Position numbers and translations under genes: made by a program. Below, piece after piece: positions 19,401 to 28,372 of a stretch of DNA of 64,000 bases. The stretch's first letter is position 1; the number at the start of each line of letters is the position of its first letter. The notes below the pieces were generated by a model. That model did not search any database, was not told the origin of the DNA, and saw only the letters and a program-made list of their open reading frames with translations. The stretch comes from Eubacteriales bacterium (lineage in GTDB: Bacteria > Bacillota > Clostridia > Oscillospirales > Acutalibacteraceae): contig JAQXWS010000080.1 of NCBI GenBank assembly GCA_029225565.1, forward strand, positions 1-64,000, given 5' to 3'.

Positions 19401-22400
19401 GATTCACCACCGACCTTAATTGTTTTGCTTATATTGACGGTAATTTCTATCAAAAATGTGACGCTCAGAAGCCATATACTGTTGTAGTAGGCAACAATTC
19501 TACAATGTTCGTCAACGGTGATATGAAGATTGAGGGCGGCGAAAAGGGAACTCTGGAGATGAAGGCAGGCTCAACTCTCATCGTTACCGGTGAGCTGAAC
19601 ACCCGTGATATTAAGCTTACGGACACAAACGGTACTGCTACCATCATTTGCGGCAGCCTTGTTATGCCTACCAATATCGATTCGGCAAATGTTGACAACC
19701 TATATGTTATGGGTAACGCAAGCACTGCCAAGCTGACAGTACACAAGAATTGCGTAATAGGCGGCAACCTTAACGCAAACAGCACTTACTTCAATATTGC
19801 AAGCGGCTCAAAGCTGGTTATCGGCGGCACAATTTCCAACACCACAATCGGACTGCCTGATAACTTCAGCGCCTGCGCTCATTATGATTTTAATCTCAGC
19901 GGCAGCGATTTTACCGTCGGCGCAGGCCAGACCATTGCCGGCAATTCCGTAACCTTTGCCAACGCAACAGTAAACGGCGAGGTATATTCCGTGGGAGCAA
20001 TCACCGCCGACGCCAGCAAGACTGTTACAGTATCCTCCACCGGCAAGGTACAGGCGGGCAGTATCAATGCCAACCTTAACAACGACGGCAGAATCCTGAT
20101 TACCAGCTTTGGTGACGCAAACAAGAACAAGAACATTACCAACAACGGTAATATAAAGATTAATGTAAACGCAAACTGCAAGGATTTGACAAACGATTCC
20201 TTCGGCAGTATGTATATCGGCGGCAAGCTGGACGCATCGGGCAATGTTATCAACCGAGGCGTACTCAAGATTGACAACACCGCAGCTGTTGCCGGCTCCC
20301 TGACCAACGGCGCAAATTCATATCTTCAGGTTGCAAATGCAATGTCAGCCGGCAGCGCTATGAGTAACTCCGGAAAGGTTAAGTGCGGCGAGAGCATCAC
20401 TGTGGCAGGCACTCTGACAAACAGCACCTCCGACGGTGTTATTCAGGCTACCTCCATATTGGCTGAATATATGGTCAACCATGGCGAAATCAGAACAAGC
20501 GGAGCAATCAGCGTTCCCGGCAATATTACAGGTCAGTCCGGCAGCTATATTGTGGCTCAGTCCCTGAGCACCACCACTTTTTACCAAAATGGCATTACAT
20601 ATATCGAAAACGGTGACTTGACCACCCGTTCACGCCAGGACGGCGAGGGCGACCCCATCGGTAATCTCCAGATTTCCGGCCAGGTTTATGTTGTCAACGG
20701 CAATGTTACCGTAGGCGGCGATATTATCGGCTATGCCTCCGGCATACTGTTCTGCAGCGGTGCCGACGATTCTGTGGGTAATATAAGCGTTGCAGGCAAG
20801 ATTATATTCAACAACGGTGCCATCAAGGTAGAGAATGAGCTGGATGCCAGCGAGATTGAGGCTACCGGCACAAAGATGGAGTTCGGCAGTATCACCGTGT
20901 CCTCCACCTGGACCATCGACGCAGGCAGTAATGCGTATGTAGAGGACGACCTGTCCGCCTTTAAGGTGGAGAACAGCGGCACAATCTACTTAAAGCGCAA
21001 AAATATGAACATTAAGAGCCTGTACAATTACAGCACGGGTATCGTAATTTGCGACGGTAATTTGAATTTGCTGTCCTACATTGATGATGACAGACACTCC
21101 CTTATCAACGAGGGCGCAATGTATGTCAACGGCAACCTTTCTGCCGAGCATCGTATTCTGAACAACGGCGGCAAGCTGTATGTCCGTGGCGATATGAGTG
21201 GCTGTAACGCAACTATTTACGCCGGCCTTAGCGACAAGACCACCGGCAAGCGCACATTCGAGTTCTGCGGCACCGGTCAGGTATATGTTTCCGGCTGGCT
21301 CACCTCCGACGGATTGACCAAGGGCGTGTACATCACCGGCACCGGCGACGGCTCTGTTATCAGTATTTACGGCAGGGGCCACAAGACCTGCTTTAGCGGA
21401 AATATTGCTTATTTCCAAAACAATCAGACCAACGCAACGGTATATCTTGGCACCGGCTCCGGCTGGGAAAATATACAGGAAATGCGCAAGGTATCCCTGG
21501 GTGGCCAGTTTGACAACAACGGTCGGTTATTCGTTTACGGTAATCTGAGCATCGGCACAGTAGCCGGATTTGGCGGTAACTCCCAGTCGTTTACCAAGGT
21601 GTGCGGCGACTTTGACGCCGGCTTAACCGGAGTTTACAGGATAGAGCTGCATAGCGGCCACAAGGCAGTGGTATTCAACAATACCAACTGCTCCAGCATT
21701 GAGGTATATGACAACTCACAGTTCTATGGCATGAACAAAGTGGAGTTATATTTGGCAAAGACATTCAGGGTTGATACCACCGGTTTGATTTACTGCGGAC
21801 CTAACAGTCCCGCCTTTAAAGGTGTTACTACACCGACATTTACAGTCAATTGTGCCGACTCCCTGAAGGGCAGATTTTATTACCCCGGTTCAGGCGGCAA
21901 AATAAAGCTGCATCTGCCGTCCACTATTGACGGCGGCGCCTTTGTAACTGAGAGTGAAGTAATATTTGGCAACACAAGTGATGTTGCCCTCACTAACGGC
22001 GGTATGGTATGTATTGACGGTACCACCGACCTGGGCGCTCACAAGTTTGACAACCAATCGGGCGAGATGTACCTGATGGGTTATGTTGATATTAATTCGT
22101 TCTCATTTGCGTTCAATGCCGGCTGTACCAACTTTATCGGTCCCCTCAAGGTGGGCAGCGGCACAAGAGGCATTATAGAGAGTGGCCAGGCAATCGACTG
22201 GAATGGTAACAACTACTTTGACAACTCCTTTGTGGAGCAGTGTACCGACGCAGTTAACAAAAACTTGGTGGGTAAAGTCACCGGCCCTGCCGGCGGCGAA
22301 ATCATTGACGACGGAGTAGTAAAGAACAGATATGTTGCTATCCGTATCAATAGCGGCGAGACTCATTTTTCCGGCGCGCTGACGGTACAGAATACCGGCC

Positions 22401-25400
22401 TTGCAACCCGTGTTGCAAAGGGTGCGGTATTGGGCTGTAACGACCTTAATGTACGCTGTTCTATTTACAACCAGGGCGAGCTGGTTGTGTGCAACAACCT
22501 TAATTACGATTATTCCACGGGCGCATGGTCCGACAAGGGCGACAGCTACCTGGGCAACGGATATTGTATCCGCAACGGACTCAGCAACGATGATTCCGAT
22601 GTAATTATGTATGTCGGCGGCACCCAGGAGTGGAGCATCGGTGGTGCTATGGCAACCTTTGGCGACTTTTATACCAAGGCATCCCGTTTTGTTGTGCACG
22701 GCTCCATAGTACCCGACCAGTACGAGTTCAGCTATCGCACGCTGATAGGTCAGTACAACGATACCAACCACAGTACAACCCGTCACTCCGGCAAGGAGTC
22801 AACATACGCGCCGCACTTCTCCATTCGTACCGGCGACTATTCACAGACCCATTTTTACGGCTCTGTATCTACCGCCGCTACAATCTGGACCGGCAAGGAT
22901 TCCGGCTTTTCGGTGGAGACCAATTTGCAGTACGGCCAGGCGATACTTAACGGCGGCAAGTTCTACATCAAGGGCACACTCAGTTATTCCGACGACGCCT
23001 ATGGCGTAAACAATATTCAGCTGATTTGGACCACCACCGAGGTTGTCGAGGATATCAAGGGTATGATCGGCTTGGCTAACGGATTTGTAGAGAATTCCCT
23101 GAAGCCTAATTCCAACGCAGTATTCTATTGCGGCAGCTCCATCACCCTGGGCAGAGCCAAGGACAGCAGTGACGACAAGCTGGCCGGCGGCGCTGTGCAG
23201 AACTGGGGCCGTATGTATATCAATGGCGACCTGAATATCTACAACTGTACCACCGCCAACAAGATGGGTATCAATATGATAGGTATATGTACCCATGTGG
23301 GCGCAAAGACATTTATCAAGGGTAACACCTATACCGGCGGCGGATTCGCTACTATGCAGAATGCCATCTTTATGACCGGCGGCGACTGTGAGTCAAAGCG
23401 ATGCGCCCGTATCGGTTGTCCCGATACCATCAAGGGCGACGACGATATCGACTCATCCTCGTACACCTATGTTGGCCGTGACTTTATGACCAGTACAAAC
23501 GGTAATGTGGGCAAGGGTGACATCGGTATGCCCGGCAGTACATGGAACTACTTTATTGCATACAGTAATGCCAATATTTATGTAGGTAACGCATTCTTTA
23601 CCAACAGTATCACCGTGCCGAAGCGTAATACAACCTTTGCCATCGACGGCAAGGGTGACGGCAACGGCGCAACCTACAAGGGCATTTTGGCAAACATTCA
23701 GGCTGCGCTGGTAGAGATCGCCTTTCGTATCCAGGGCGCCAGCGTTGATGATGTAAAGTTTACCGTTATCGGCGACAGCGCAAAGAGTGGCTTTGAGGAG
23801 AACGATAACAAATCCCAGTTCTATCACCTTATTGTTCGCGGTAGCGCGTATGTTAAGGAGACATTCAGATTCCGTGATATGAGTGACGCTTATATCTACG
23901 GTGACTTCCTGAATTATACCACCAACACATCCCAGAATATCGAGATTGGTAAGTCCATGACATTCTCAAGCAAGGGTGACGACACCTGGGCTGCTCAGGA
24001 AACATTTATGACAGACAGGGATTACAGCAGGGATGACCCCAATTTCGACTACAATTACGAGCATGCAGGATACTTCTATGTTCAGGGCAACTTCAAGACC
24101 CGCGGACGCTTGAGCATATATGCCGGTACAACCCTCAAGGTTGGCGGCGACTGCTATGTAAGGCATAAGATTCAGCTGTCCCATGACGGCAATATGATGG
24201 TAGGCGGCGACCTGCGAGTTCCCGGCAGTGCCGATATTATCAAGCTGATTAGCGGTACCGGATTTATTGACGCCGAGGAGTATTCCAACATTATGGTACG
24301 GGGCGATATTAACGCCGGCAACTATATCGTCATGCGTGAGAACAGTATTTTGTTCTGCGGCAAAAAGGTTAAGGCGGGCACCTCCTTTGAGGCAAAGACC
24401 GCAGCAACCGTATTTGTTTGCGGCAGTCTTGAGGCTACTCTCAACACCATCAAGATTCGTGACGAGAGCCGGGTGTTCGTTGGTGGCAATATGACGGCCC
24501 TGCGTTATATAGAGTTAGGCAAGTTTGACGAGGCGTACAAGGATAGCCGCGGCGACATCAAGCGTAAGGACGACGAGGAAATAGGCGCGTCCTGTATCTG
24601 TGAGACCCGATGCTCTGCCGCTAATGCAGACTGTCCTGTATGTAGCAATAATTACGGCGATTGTGCCGTTGAGTCAAAGTGTACCTGCTCTACCGAGTGT
24701 TCCGACCAGCAGGTGGGCACCGACAGCGGATGTCCGGTTTGCGGCAGCGACTTCCAGAATTGTATGAAGGAGTCTGTAGTTGCCAAGAACGAGCTGGGCG
24801 ACGAGGTAACCGACAAGGCCAACGGCGGCAACTTCTATATCGGCAAGTCCTTGTGCTCCTATACCGGATATATCAAGGAGTACGGATTCTCACGGGTATG
24901 CGTGGGCAAGTACACATTTGCCCTCAACTATATCACATTGCGCAGCAATGCCGATATGTGGGTATTGCCCGAGGCTTTCAATAATAACACATACAAGCAT
25001 GTTGCATATGTCAGCGAAAGTGATGGCTCAATTATGGGCAATATTATCGACAAGATAAAGGAATTTGCCTATAATGTAAAGGATGCTCTGTCACTCAAGA
25101 ACGGTTCTGTTTACTCACTGGGCGAGCTGACTCTCAACAAGAACTCGTCCTTGCTGGGTACTTGGGACTGCTTCTCCTATGACCAGACATTGCTGTCACA
25201 TGATTCGTTGATTTACTTTGGTCATGACTTCAGCTGCAATGCTGCCAGCCTGCAGATTGACCTTAGCAGTCAGACTCCGTTGGTAGGCTTTGGCTCTCAG
25301 GGCGCAACATACACCACCCTGACCTGTCCTAACAAGAATACCAGGAAGCACGGCAAGACATACACAATGTACTGCAGTAATTATGACGGCAGCAAGACAT

Positions 25401-26029
25401 ACAAGTGCGACAGATGCGGCACGGCAATTCCTACTGCCAAGATAAAGCATAATGTTACCTGTCCGGTTACTATTTATGCTAACCACGATGTCAATATCTT
25501 TACCACAGTTGATATGAAGCTGACATACATTGTGGCGTCACAGGGCGATGTAAATATTTATGATGTTTACTCCAACTCTGACAATATCGGCAGTAACCTC
25601 AAGCAGCTGCCTAATGCAGTGGCGTCATTTGGCGGAGACATAAATTACTTTGCTATGTACGGCAAGATTTGTGCATTGTTCTATGCTCCGGCAGGCAATA
25701 TTGACCTGGACGGATATTATCAGGAGATTTGGGGCAGCTGTATCGGTGATACGGTAACCGACAACACCTATTACCTCAATATGCACCGCTTCTCCAACTG
25801 GAAGACCATGGACCTGCAGATTGCCGAGACCGGCTCCGTATATCTCATTTCCGAAAAGGATTGGCTGGCTGCAGAACAGAACATTGACGACGATTATCTG
25901 TACACCTATAACTCTAAAGATGAGTTGACCGGTGGCGCAAGCCTGTTCTTCCCGGCTGAATTCTTGGAGCAGGGCGGCGGATTGACAGGTAACGAGTCCA
26001 ATGCGGTAAATTCTGCCCTGGGCGGCTAA
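16436..26029 (+). CDS. Giant TadG-like protein with bactofilin-like / beta-solenoid repeat region (about 3.2 kaa)
   Basis: N-term RGDIALIAVFASMVFVLLMALVIDGGLLYYRSAKLQNAVDAAVVG (TadG-type); many [hydrophobic]-x-V-x-G-[DNK] units (MFVNGDMKI, CVIGGNLNA, MYIGGKLDA, MYVNGNLSA, MYINGDLNI, MMVGGDLRV, IMVRGDINA, VFVGGNMTA). TTG 16436 preferred over GTG 16427 because the latter overlaps GGGGAG RBS. Confidence 0.85.
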   Translation: MKKFKKWRQERGDIALIAVFASMVFVLLMALVIDGGLLYYRSAKLQNAVDAAVVGVAQHMDSSEESKDYWAEHYLKENGFDKDKYGDKMVITIEEKGTLDSEYAEENEDAYVSDAYIKLNVKITTSGMFGGFSGYRNLSGDAGGLNKTGYAKIKANYVEMPKALNYTIFGGNTTKANRYKDMTVQLNGRADGNLTSIINAFTNVVNGINNQIVQPLIEFFGGTGNYNDLISPSLSTTVTNGDVHSNSDINIGVQALNASRTKDALWTGDNIECTCISLCNAANKDEACPVCSANYTDCEGDTVTYDDYNQVTYTAVGGIYFSNASMADSSFISRVFDINNDRNSHVYVQNQQYLEQTQCVLKIIDTMDFVGINSTAALQTAYTEAAEKYLTAQHRVSDEQKEAIKNQVNNLRYNANGTFSLFNQKMIVYDVTNNTANKVMLDIEQDTTISDLLEEVVDAGIDNTHTMEPHVSVNSVNYYDSASSKASYNVVFTKTKNDTTATLEIGEAEVTNRNVKNMTTVPDETVAGYRFAVAKTFQELSAYVDIPNMRPYFVRQINRSVKNATTNKDSGADSNTESATSIKKAVANAQSDMEKFISTQKTMTAKKGTAVTDAEKEAGKYDPGTINPYQDNKYASDTALTSKDTSPLFRYNLRQKVVGGDNVTDASNLVLTEYDNDDAGHTTFRGEKLYDDNGILRTPESYITEFNAQNSNKYGRYEVDKFYNETIKGNYGPEKIATIRNYVNTHKSYQAFTNSISEKTFAAAAPKESDVFLTEGIDITTINSVPGKTLDTMLKTDHSGWPGAAMAGIDSQPVTINLPDVSGIGNAADAPYTAPTVDFTNTIPIMGTNYPMKKMVWPNTGDTTASTAVSTELGKQTHPQRSEFEATLETFDFQKHTESSETYSVGGNHAYSRIVDPKKTSWGSTYKMGMRIEENATIYFDGFKAEQLKKTGNRCVELQKNSKLYVGGTSTFEYNGVAYKYFNNDNNSRFTTDLNCFAYIDGNFYQKCDAQKPYTVVVGNNSTMFVNGDMKIEGGEKGTLEMKAGSTLIVTGELNTRDIKLTDTNGTATIICGSLVMPTNIDSANVDNLYVMGNASTAKLTVHKNCVIGGNLNANSTYFNIASGSKLVIGGTISNTTIGLPDNFSACAHYDFNLSGSDFTVGAGQTIAGNSVTFANATVNGEVYSVGAITADASKTVTVSSTGKVQAGSINANLNNDGRILITSFGDANKNKNITNNGNIKINVNANCKDLTNDSFGSMYIGGKLDASGNVINRGVLKIDNTAAVAGSLTNGANSYLQVANAMSAGSAMSNSGKVKCGESITVAGTLTNSTSDGVIQATSILAEYMVNHGEIRTSGAISVPGNITGQSGSYIVAQSLSTTTFYQNGITYIENGDLTTRSRQDGEGDPIGNLQISGQVYVVNGNVTVGGDIIGYASGILFCSGADDSVGNISVAGKIIFNNGAIKVENELDASEIEATGTKMEFGSITVSSTWTIDAGSNAYVEDDLSAFKVENSGTIYLKRKNMNIKSLYNYSTGIVICDGNLNLLSYIDDDRHSLINEGAMYVNGNLSAEHRILNNGGKLYVRGDMSGCNATIYAGLSDKTTGKRTFEFCGTGQVYVSGWLTSDGLTKGVYITGTGDGSVISIYGRGHKTCFSGNIAYFQNNQTNATVYLGTGSGWENIQEMRKVSLGGQFDNNGRLFVYGNLSIGTVAGFGGNSQSFTKVCGDFDAGLTGVYRIELHSGHKAVVFNNTNCSSIEVYDNSQFYGMNKVELYLAKTFRVDTTGLIYCGPNSPAFKGVTTPTFTVNCADSLKGRFYYPGSGGKIKLHLPSTIDGGAFVTESEVIFGNTSDVALTNGGMVCIDGTTDLGAHKFDNQSGEMYLMGYVDINSFSFAFNAGCTNFIGPLKVGSGTRGIIESGQAIDWNGNNYFDNSFVEQCTDAVNKNLVGKVTGPAGGEIIDDGVVKNRYVAIRINSGETHFSGALTVQNTGLATRVAKGAVLGCNDLNVRCSIYNQGELVVCNNLNYDYSTGAWSDKGDSYLGNGYCIRNGLSNDDSDVIMYVGGTQEWSIGGAMATFGDFYTKASRFVVHGSIVPDQYEFSYRTLIGQYNDTNHSTTRHSGKESTYAPHFSIRTGDYSQTHFYGSVSTAATIWTGKDSGFSVETNLQYGQAILNGGKFYIKGTLSYSDDAYGVNNIQLIWTTTEVVEDIKGMIGLANGFVENSLKPNSNAVFYCGSSITLGRAKDSSDDKLAGGAVQNWGRMYINGDLNIYNCTTANKMGINMIGICTHVGAKTFIKGNTYTGGGFATMQNAIFMTGGDCESKRCARIGCPDTIKGDDDIDSSSYTYVGRDFMTSTNGNVGKGDIGMPGSTWNYFIAYSNANIYVGNAFFTNSITVPKRNTTFAIDGKGDGNGATYKGILANIQAALVEIAFRIQGASVDDVKFTVIGDSAKSGFEENDNKSQFYHLIVRGSAYVKETFRFRDMSDAYIYGDFLNYTTNTSQNIEIGKSMTFSSKGDDTWAAQETFMTDRDYSRDDPNFDYNYEHAGYFYVQGNFKTRGRLSIYAGTTLKVGGDCYVRHKIQLSHDGNMMVGGDLRVPGSADIIKLISGTGFIDAEEYSNIMVRGDINAGNYIVMRENSILFCGKKVKAGTSFEAKTAATVFVCGSLEATLNTIKIRDESRVFVGGNMTALRYIELGKFDEAYKDSRGDIKRKDDEEIGASCICETRCSAANADCPVCSNNYGDCAVESKCTCSTECSDQQVGTDSGCPVCGSDFQNCMKESVVAKNELGDEVTDKANGGNFYIGKSLCSYTGYIKEYGFSRVCVGKYTFALNYITLRSNADMWVLPEAFNNNTYKHVAYVSESDGSIMGNIIDKIKEFAYNVKDALSLKNGSVYSLGELTLNKNSSLLGTWDCFSYDQTLLSHDSLIYFGHDFSCNAASLQIDLSSQTPLVGFGSQGATYTTLTCPNKNTRKHGKTYTMYCSNYDGSKTYKCDRCGTAIPTAKIKHNVTCPVTIYANHDVNIFTTVDMKLTYIVASQGDVNIYDVYSNSDNIGSNLKQLPNAVASFGGDINYFAMYGKICALFYAPAGNIDLDGYYQEIWGSCIGDTVTDNTYYLNMHRFSNWKTMDLQIAETGSVYLISEKDWLAAEQNIDDDYLYTYNSKDELTGGASLFFPAEFLEQGGGLTGNESNAVNSALGG

Positions 26030-26040
26030 CACAAAGCAAT

Positions 26041-26070
26041 AAAAACGGTAGCGTTTTGCTACCGTTTTGT
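26041..26070 (+). terminator. Terminator of the Tad locus
   Basis: aaaaacggtagc gttt tgctaccgttttgtt. Confidence 0.85.
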
Positions 26071-26088
26071 TGTATGATATTAGGTGAT

Positions 26089-26850
26089 ATGATGAAAAAG
26101 AATATTAGGCTTATTTTGGCTGTTGTTATGACGGCTTTGGTGACAGCGTCGGTTGCGCTGTCGTGTCTGTACAGTACGGGCATGTTTTTGTCGGGCAACG
26201 GCAGTCAGTACAATCCCTCCCAAACGCAACAGCAGGACGGCGCTCTTGTTGACCAGAGTATTGTTTTTGTGGGCTCGGATTTGGTGACCGGCAGCAAGGC
26301 GTCCGGGGATTCCTTTGTGGAATACCTGAGGCAGAGCCGGGGCATAAATGCGGTGGTGTACGGCAAGGACGGCGCCTCCCTTGTTGAGCGCGGAGCCAAT
26401 TCCATACCTGCTATGATTAAGACAATTCCCACCGAGAATGCGAATCCCCGTATGATATTGTGCGAGGTGCCGTATATCGACGGTACGGGATTCAGCCGAA
26501 TCGGCCAAATTACCGACGGATATTTTAACGACCAATATGATACAAAGAGCGTTATCGGCGCCATGGAATTTGTTATCAGTTATTCCCAGGACACATGGGG
26601 CTGTCCGGTAGTGTTTTATACCTGCCAGCCCAATGATAACGCCCATTATGCCAAGATTGTTGACGCTGTGCTAATGGTTGCCGATAAGTGGAATATTGAG
26701 GTTATTGATTTTTACCACGACGAGGGCATGGTGTTGGACGACCGACAGCAGGCTTTGTATATGGCTACCGATTCCTGTCCCACAAAAGCCGGTTACAAAG
26801 AGCTGTATGCCCCCAGATTTGAGGAATTTTTGTTGAAAAAAATATATTGA
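26089..26850 (+). CDS. Secreted/anchored SGNH-GDSL hydrolase-like protein
   Basis: N-terminal signal/TM; VDQSIVFVGSDLVTG...VVFYTCQPNDNAHYAKIVDAVLMVADKWNIEVIDFYHDEGM. Confidence 0.6.
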   Translation: MMKKNIRLILAVVMTALVTASVALSCLYSTGMFLSGNGSQYNPSQTQQQDGALVDQSIVFVGSDLVTGSKASGDSFVEYLRQSRGINAVVYGKDGASLVERGANSIPAMIKTIPTENANPRMILCEVPYIDGTGFSRIGQITDGYFNDQYDTKSVIGAMEFVISYSQDTWGCPVVFYTCQPNDNAHYAKIVDAVLMVADKWNIEVIDFYHDEGMVLDDRQQALYMATDSCPTKAGYKELYAPRFEEFLLKKIY

Positions 26851-26865
26851 TTTTGAGGTGAAGAT

Positions 26866-27657
26866 ATGAAGCCGGTATATGAAAATTGGGTTTCCCACCC
26901 GCTGAAAAACGCGCTTATGCTGGGCACGATTATGCTGTGGACAGCCATATTCGCTTGCAGATTACTATTCCCCGACAGCACCGTACTGCGTGGATTTTTG
27001 ACGGCGGTGCTGGTGATTTGCTTTTTGGTATGCCTGGTGTTTACACTATTATGTGTTAACGCCTATGACGCGCTGGATTCCAACAAGGGCAGACGCCGGG
27101 TAGCAACACATATTGTGGACGCCGTTGCCGACCGAGTTGTGTTGAATGAGGGACAAACCTGTCTTGATATAGGCTGTGGTGACGGTCAGCTGACTATTGC
27201 CGTTGGCAGAAAAAATGCTATGGCTACCATTGTCGGCATTGACCCGTGGCCAAAGGGCGCCGACAAGGGCCACAGACGGTGCAAAAGGAATGCCGCCGCC
27301 GAGGGTGTCGGCAATGTGGCCTTTGAGCAGGGCAGCGCCATTGCGCTGGATTTTGACGACGGCACATTCGACGCTGTTGTCAGCAATTATTTTTATCATA
27401 AAGTCAGCAACAAGTACAACAAGCAGGATTTGATAACGGAATCCCTGCGAGTGCTGAAAAAAGGCGGCACATTTGTGATTCACGATATTATGAACCCAAA
27501 ACACTTTGGCGATTTGGAACAGCTTAAGTCACGGCTTTTGGCAATGGGCTACGAGAGGGTTGATATAGTGGACACTACCGACGGAACTTTTTTGTCGCCC
27601 GGGAACGCCAAGCTGTTGGGCTTGGCTCACTCTACAATGCTGATAGGCACAAAGTAG
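26866..27657 (+). CDS. Membrane-anchored class I SAM methyltransferase
   Basis: Two N-terminal TM segments, then TCLDIGCGDGQLTIAVGRKNAMATIVGIDPWPKG. Confidence 0.85.
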   Translation: MKPVYENWVSHPLKNALMLGTIMLWTAIFACRLLFPDSTVLRGFLTAVLVICFLVCLVFTLLCVNAYDALDSNKGRRRVATHIVDAVADRVVLNEGQTCLDIGCGDGQLTIAVGRKNAMATIVGIDPWPKGADKGHRRCKRNAAAEGVGNVAFEQGSAIALDFDDGTFDAVVSNYFYHKVSNKYNKQDLITESLRVLKKGGTFVIHDIMNPKHFGDLEQLKSRLLAMGYERVDIVDTTDGTFLSPGNAKLLGLAHSTMLIGTK

Positions 27658-27670
27658 CAAAGGAGATAGT

Positions 27671-28330
27671 ATGAGTAACACACAAGAGTATTCTTTTTTT
27701 CAACACAAGATACGCCAGCTGTGCGGTAGAATCAATACCGCCTTTGATATGCTTAAGGACTACAAGGTGTGCAAGTGCAATCTGTCCAAGGTGATAGTGT
27801 CCGACGATATTGAGGAAACCGGAGCCAATGACAGTATGCCCATGAGGTATTGGGCGCTTGATAAAGCCCTTAAGGACGAAACCTTTACTGCCCGGGACAG
27901 CTTTATTGATATTGGGTGCGGACAGGGCAGAGTATTGGCATATATGCTGCTAAAAAAACAGCCCTGCAAGTTGACCGGCGTGGAATTGAAGGAAAGCATT
28001 GCCGATTACTGCAGAGCCTGGGCTCAACGCTATGACAATGTGGAGATTCTGTGCAAAAATGCCCTTGAGATTGACTATAATCAATATACATATCTGTTTT
28101 TGTTCAATCCTTTCACATCCTCCATGCTGGAAAAATTCATATATTATTTGGAGAGCAATTTAACAAAAAGCGTTCGGCTTTGCTTTTTTGGTAACAATAT
28201 TATTTACCGTCTTCTTAAGGACAGGCCTGGCTGGACTCTGGAAAAACATGGCGTGTCCTACAAAAAAGGCCCCCTGTTCATACACTACTGGCCCCAAAAA
28301 TTCGCAATGTACACCTACACTCCCCAATAA
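27671..28330 (+). CDS. Class I SAM-dependent methyltransferase
   Basis: DSFIDIGCGQGRVLAYMLLKKQPCKLTGVELKESIADYCR; LFNPF. Confidence 0.8.
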   Translation: MSNTQEYSFFQHKIRQLCGRINTAFDMLKDYKVCKCNLSKVIVSDDIEETGANDSMPMRYWALDKALKDETFTARDSFIDIGCGQGRVLAYMLLKKQPCKLTGVELKESIADYCRAWAQRYDNVEILCKNALEIDYNQYTYLFLFNPFTSSMLEKFIYYLESNLTKSVRLCFFGNNIIYRLLKDRPGWTLEKHGVSYKKGPLFIHYWPQKFAMYTYTPQ

Positions 28331-28334
28331 AAAG

Positions 28335-28372
28335 ACAACCCCTTCGATACCGAGGTACCAAAGGGGTATTTT
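28335..28372. terminator. Terminator between convergent genes
   Basis: accccttcgataccgaggtaccaaaggggt imperfect inverted repeat with A/T tracts. Confidence 0.7.
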
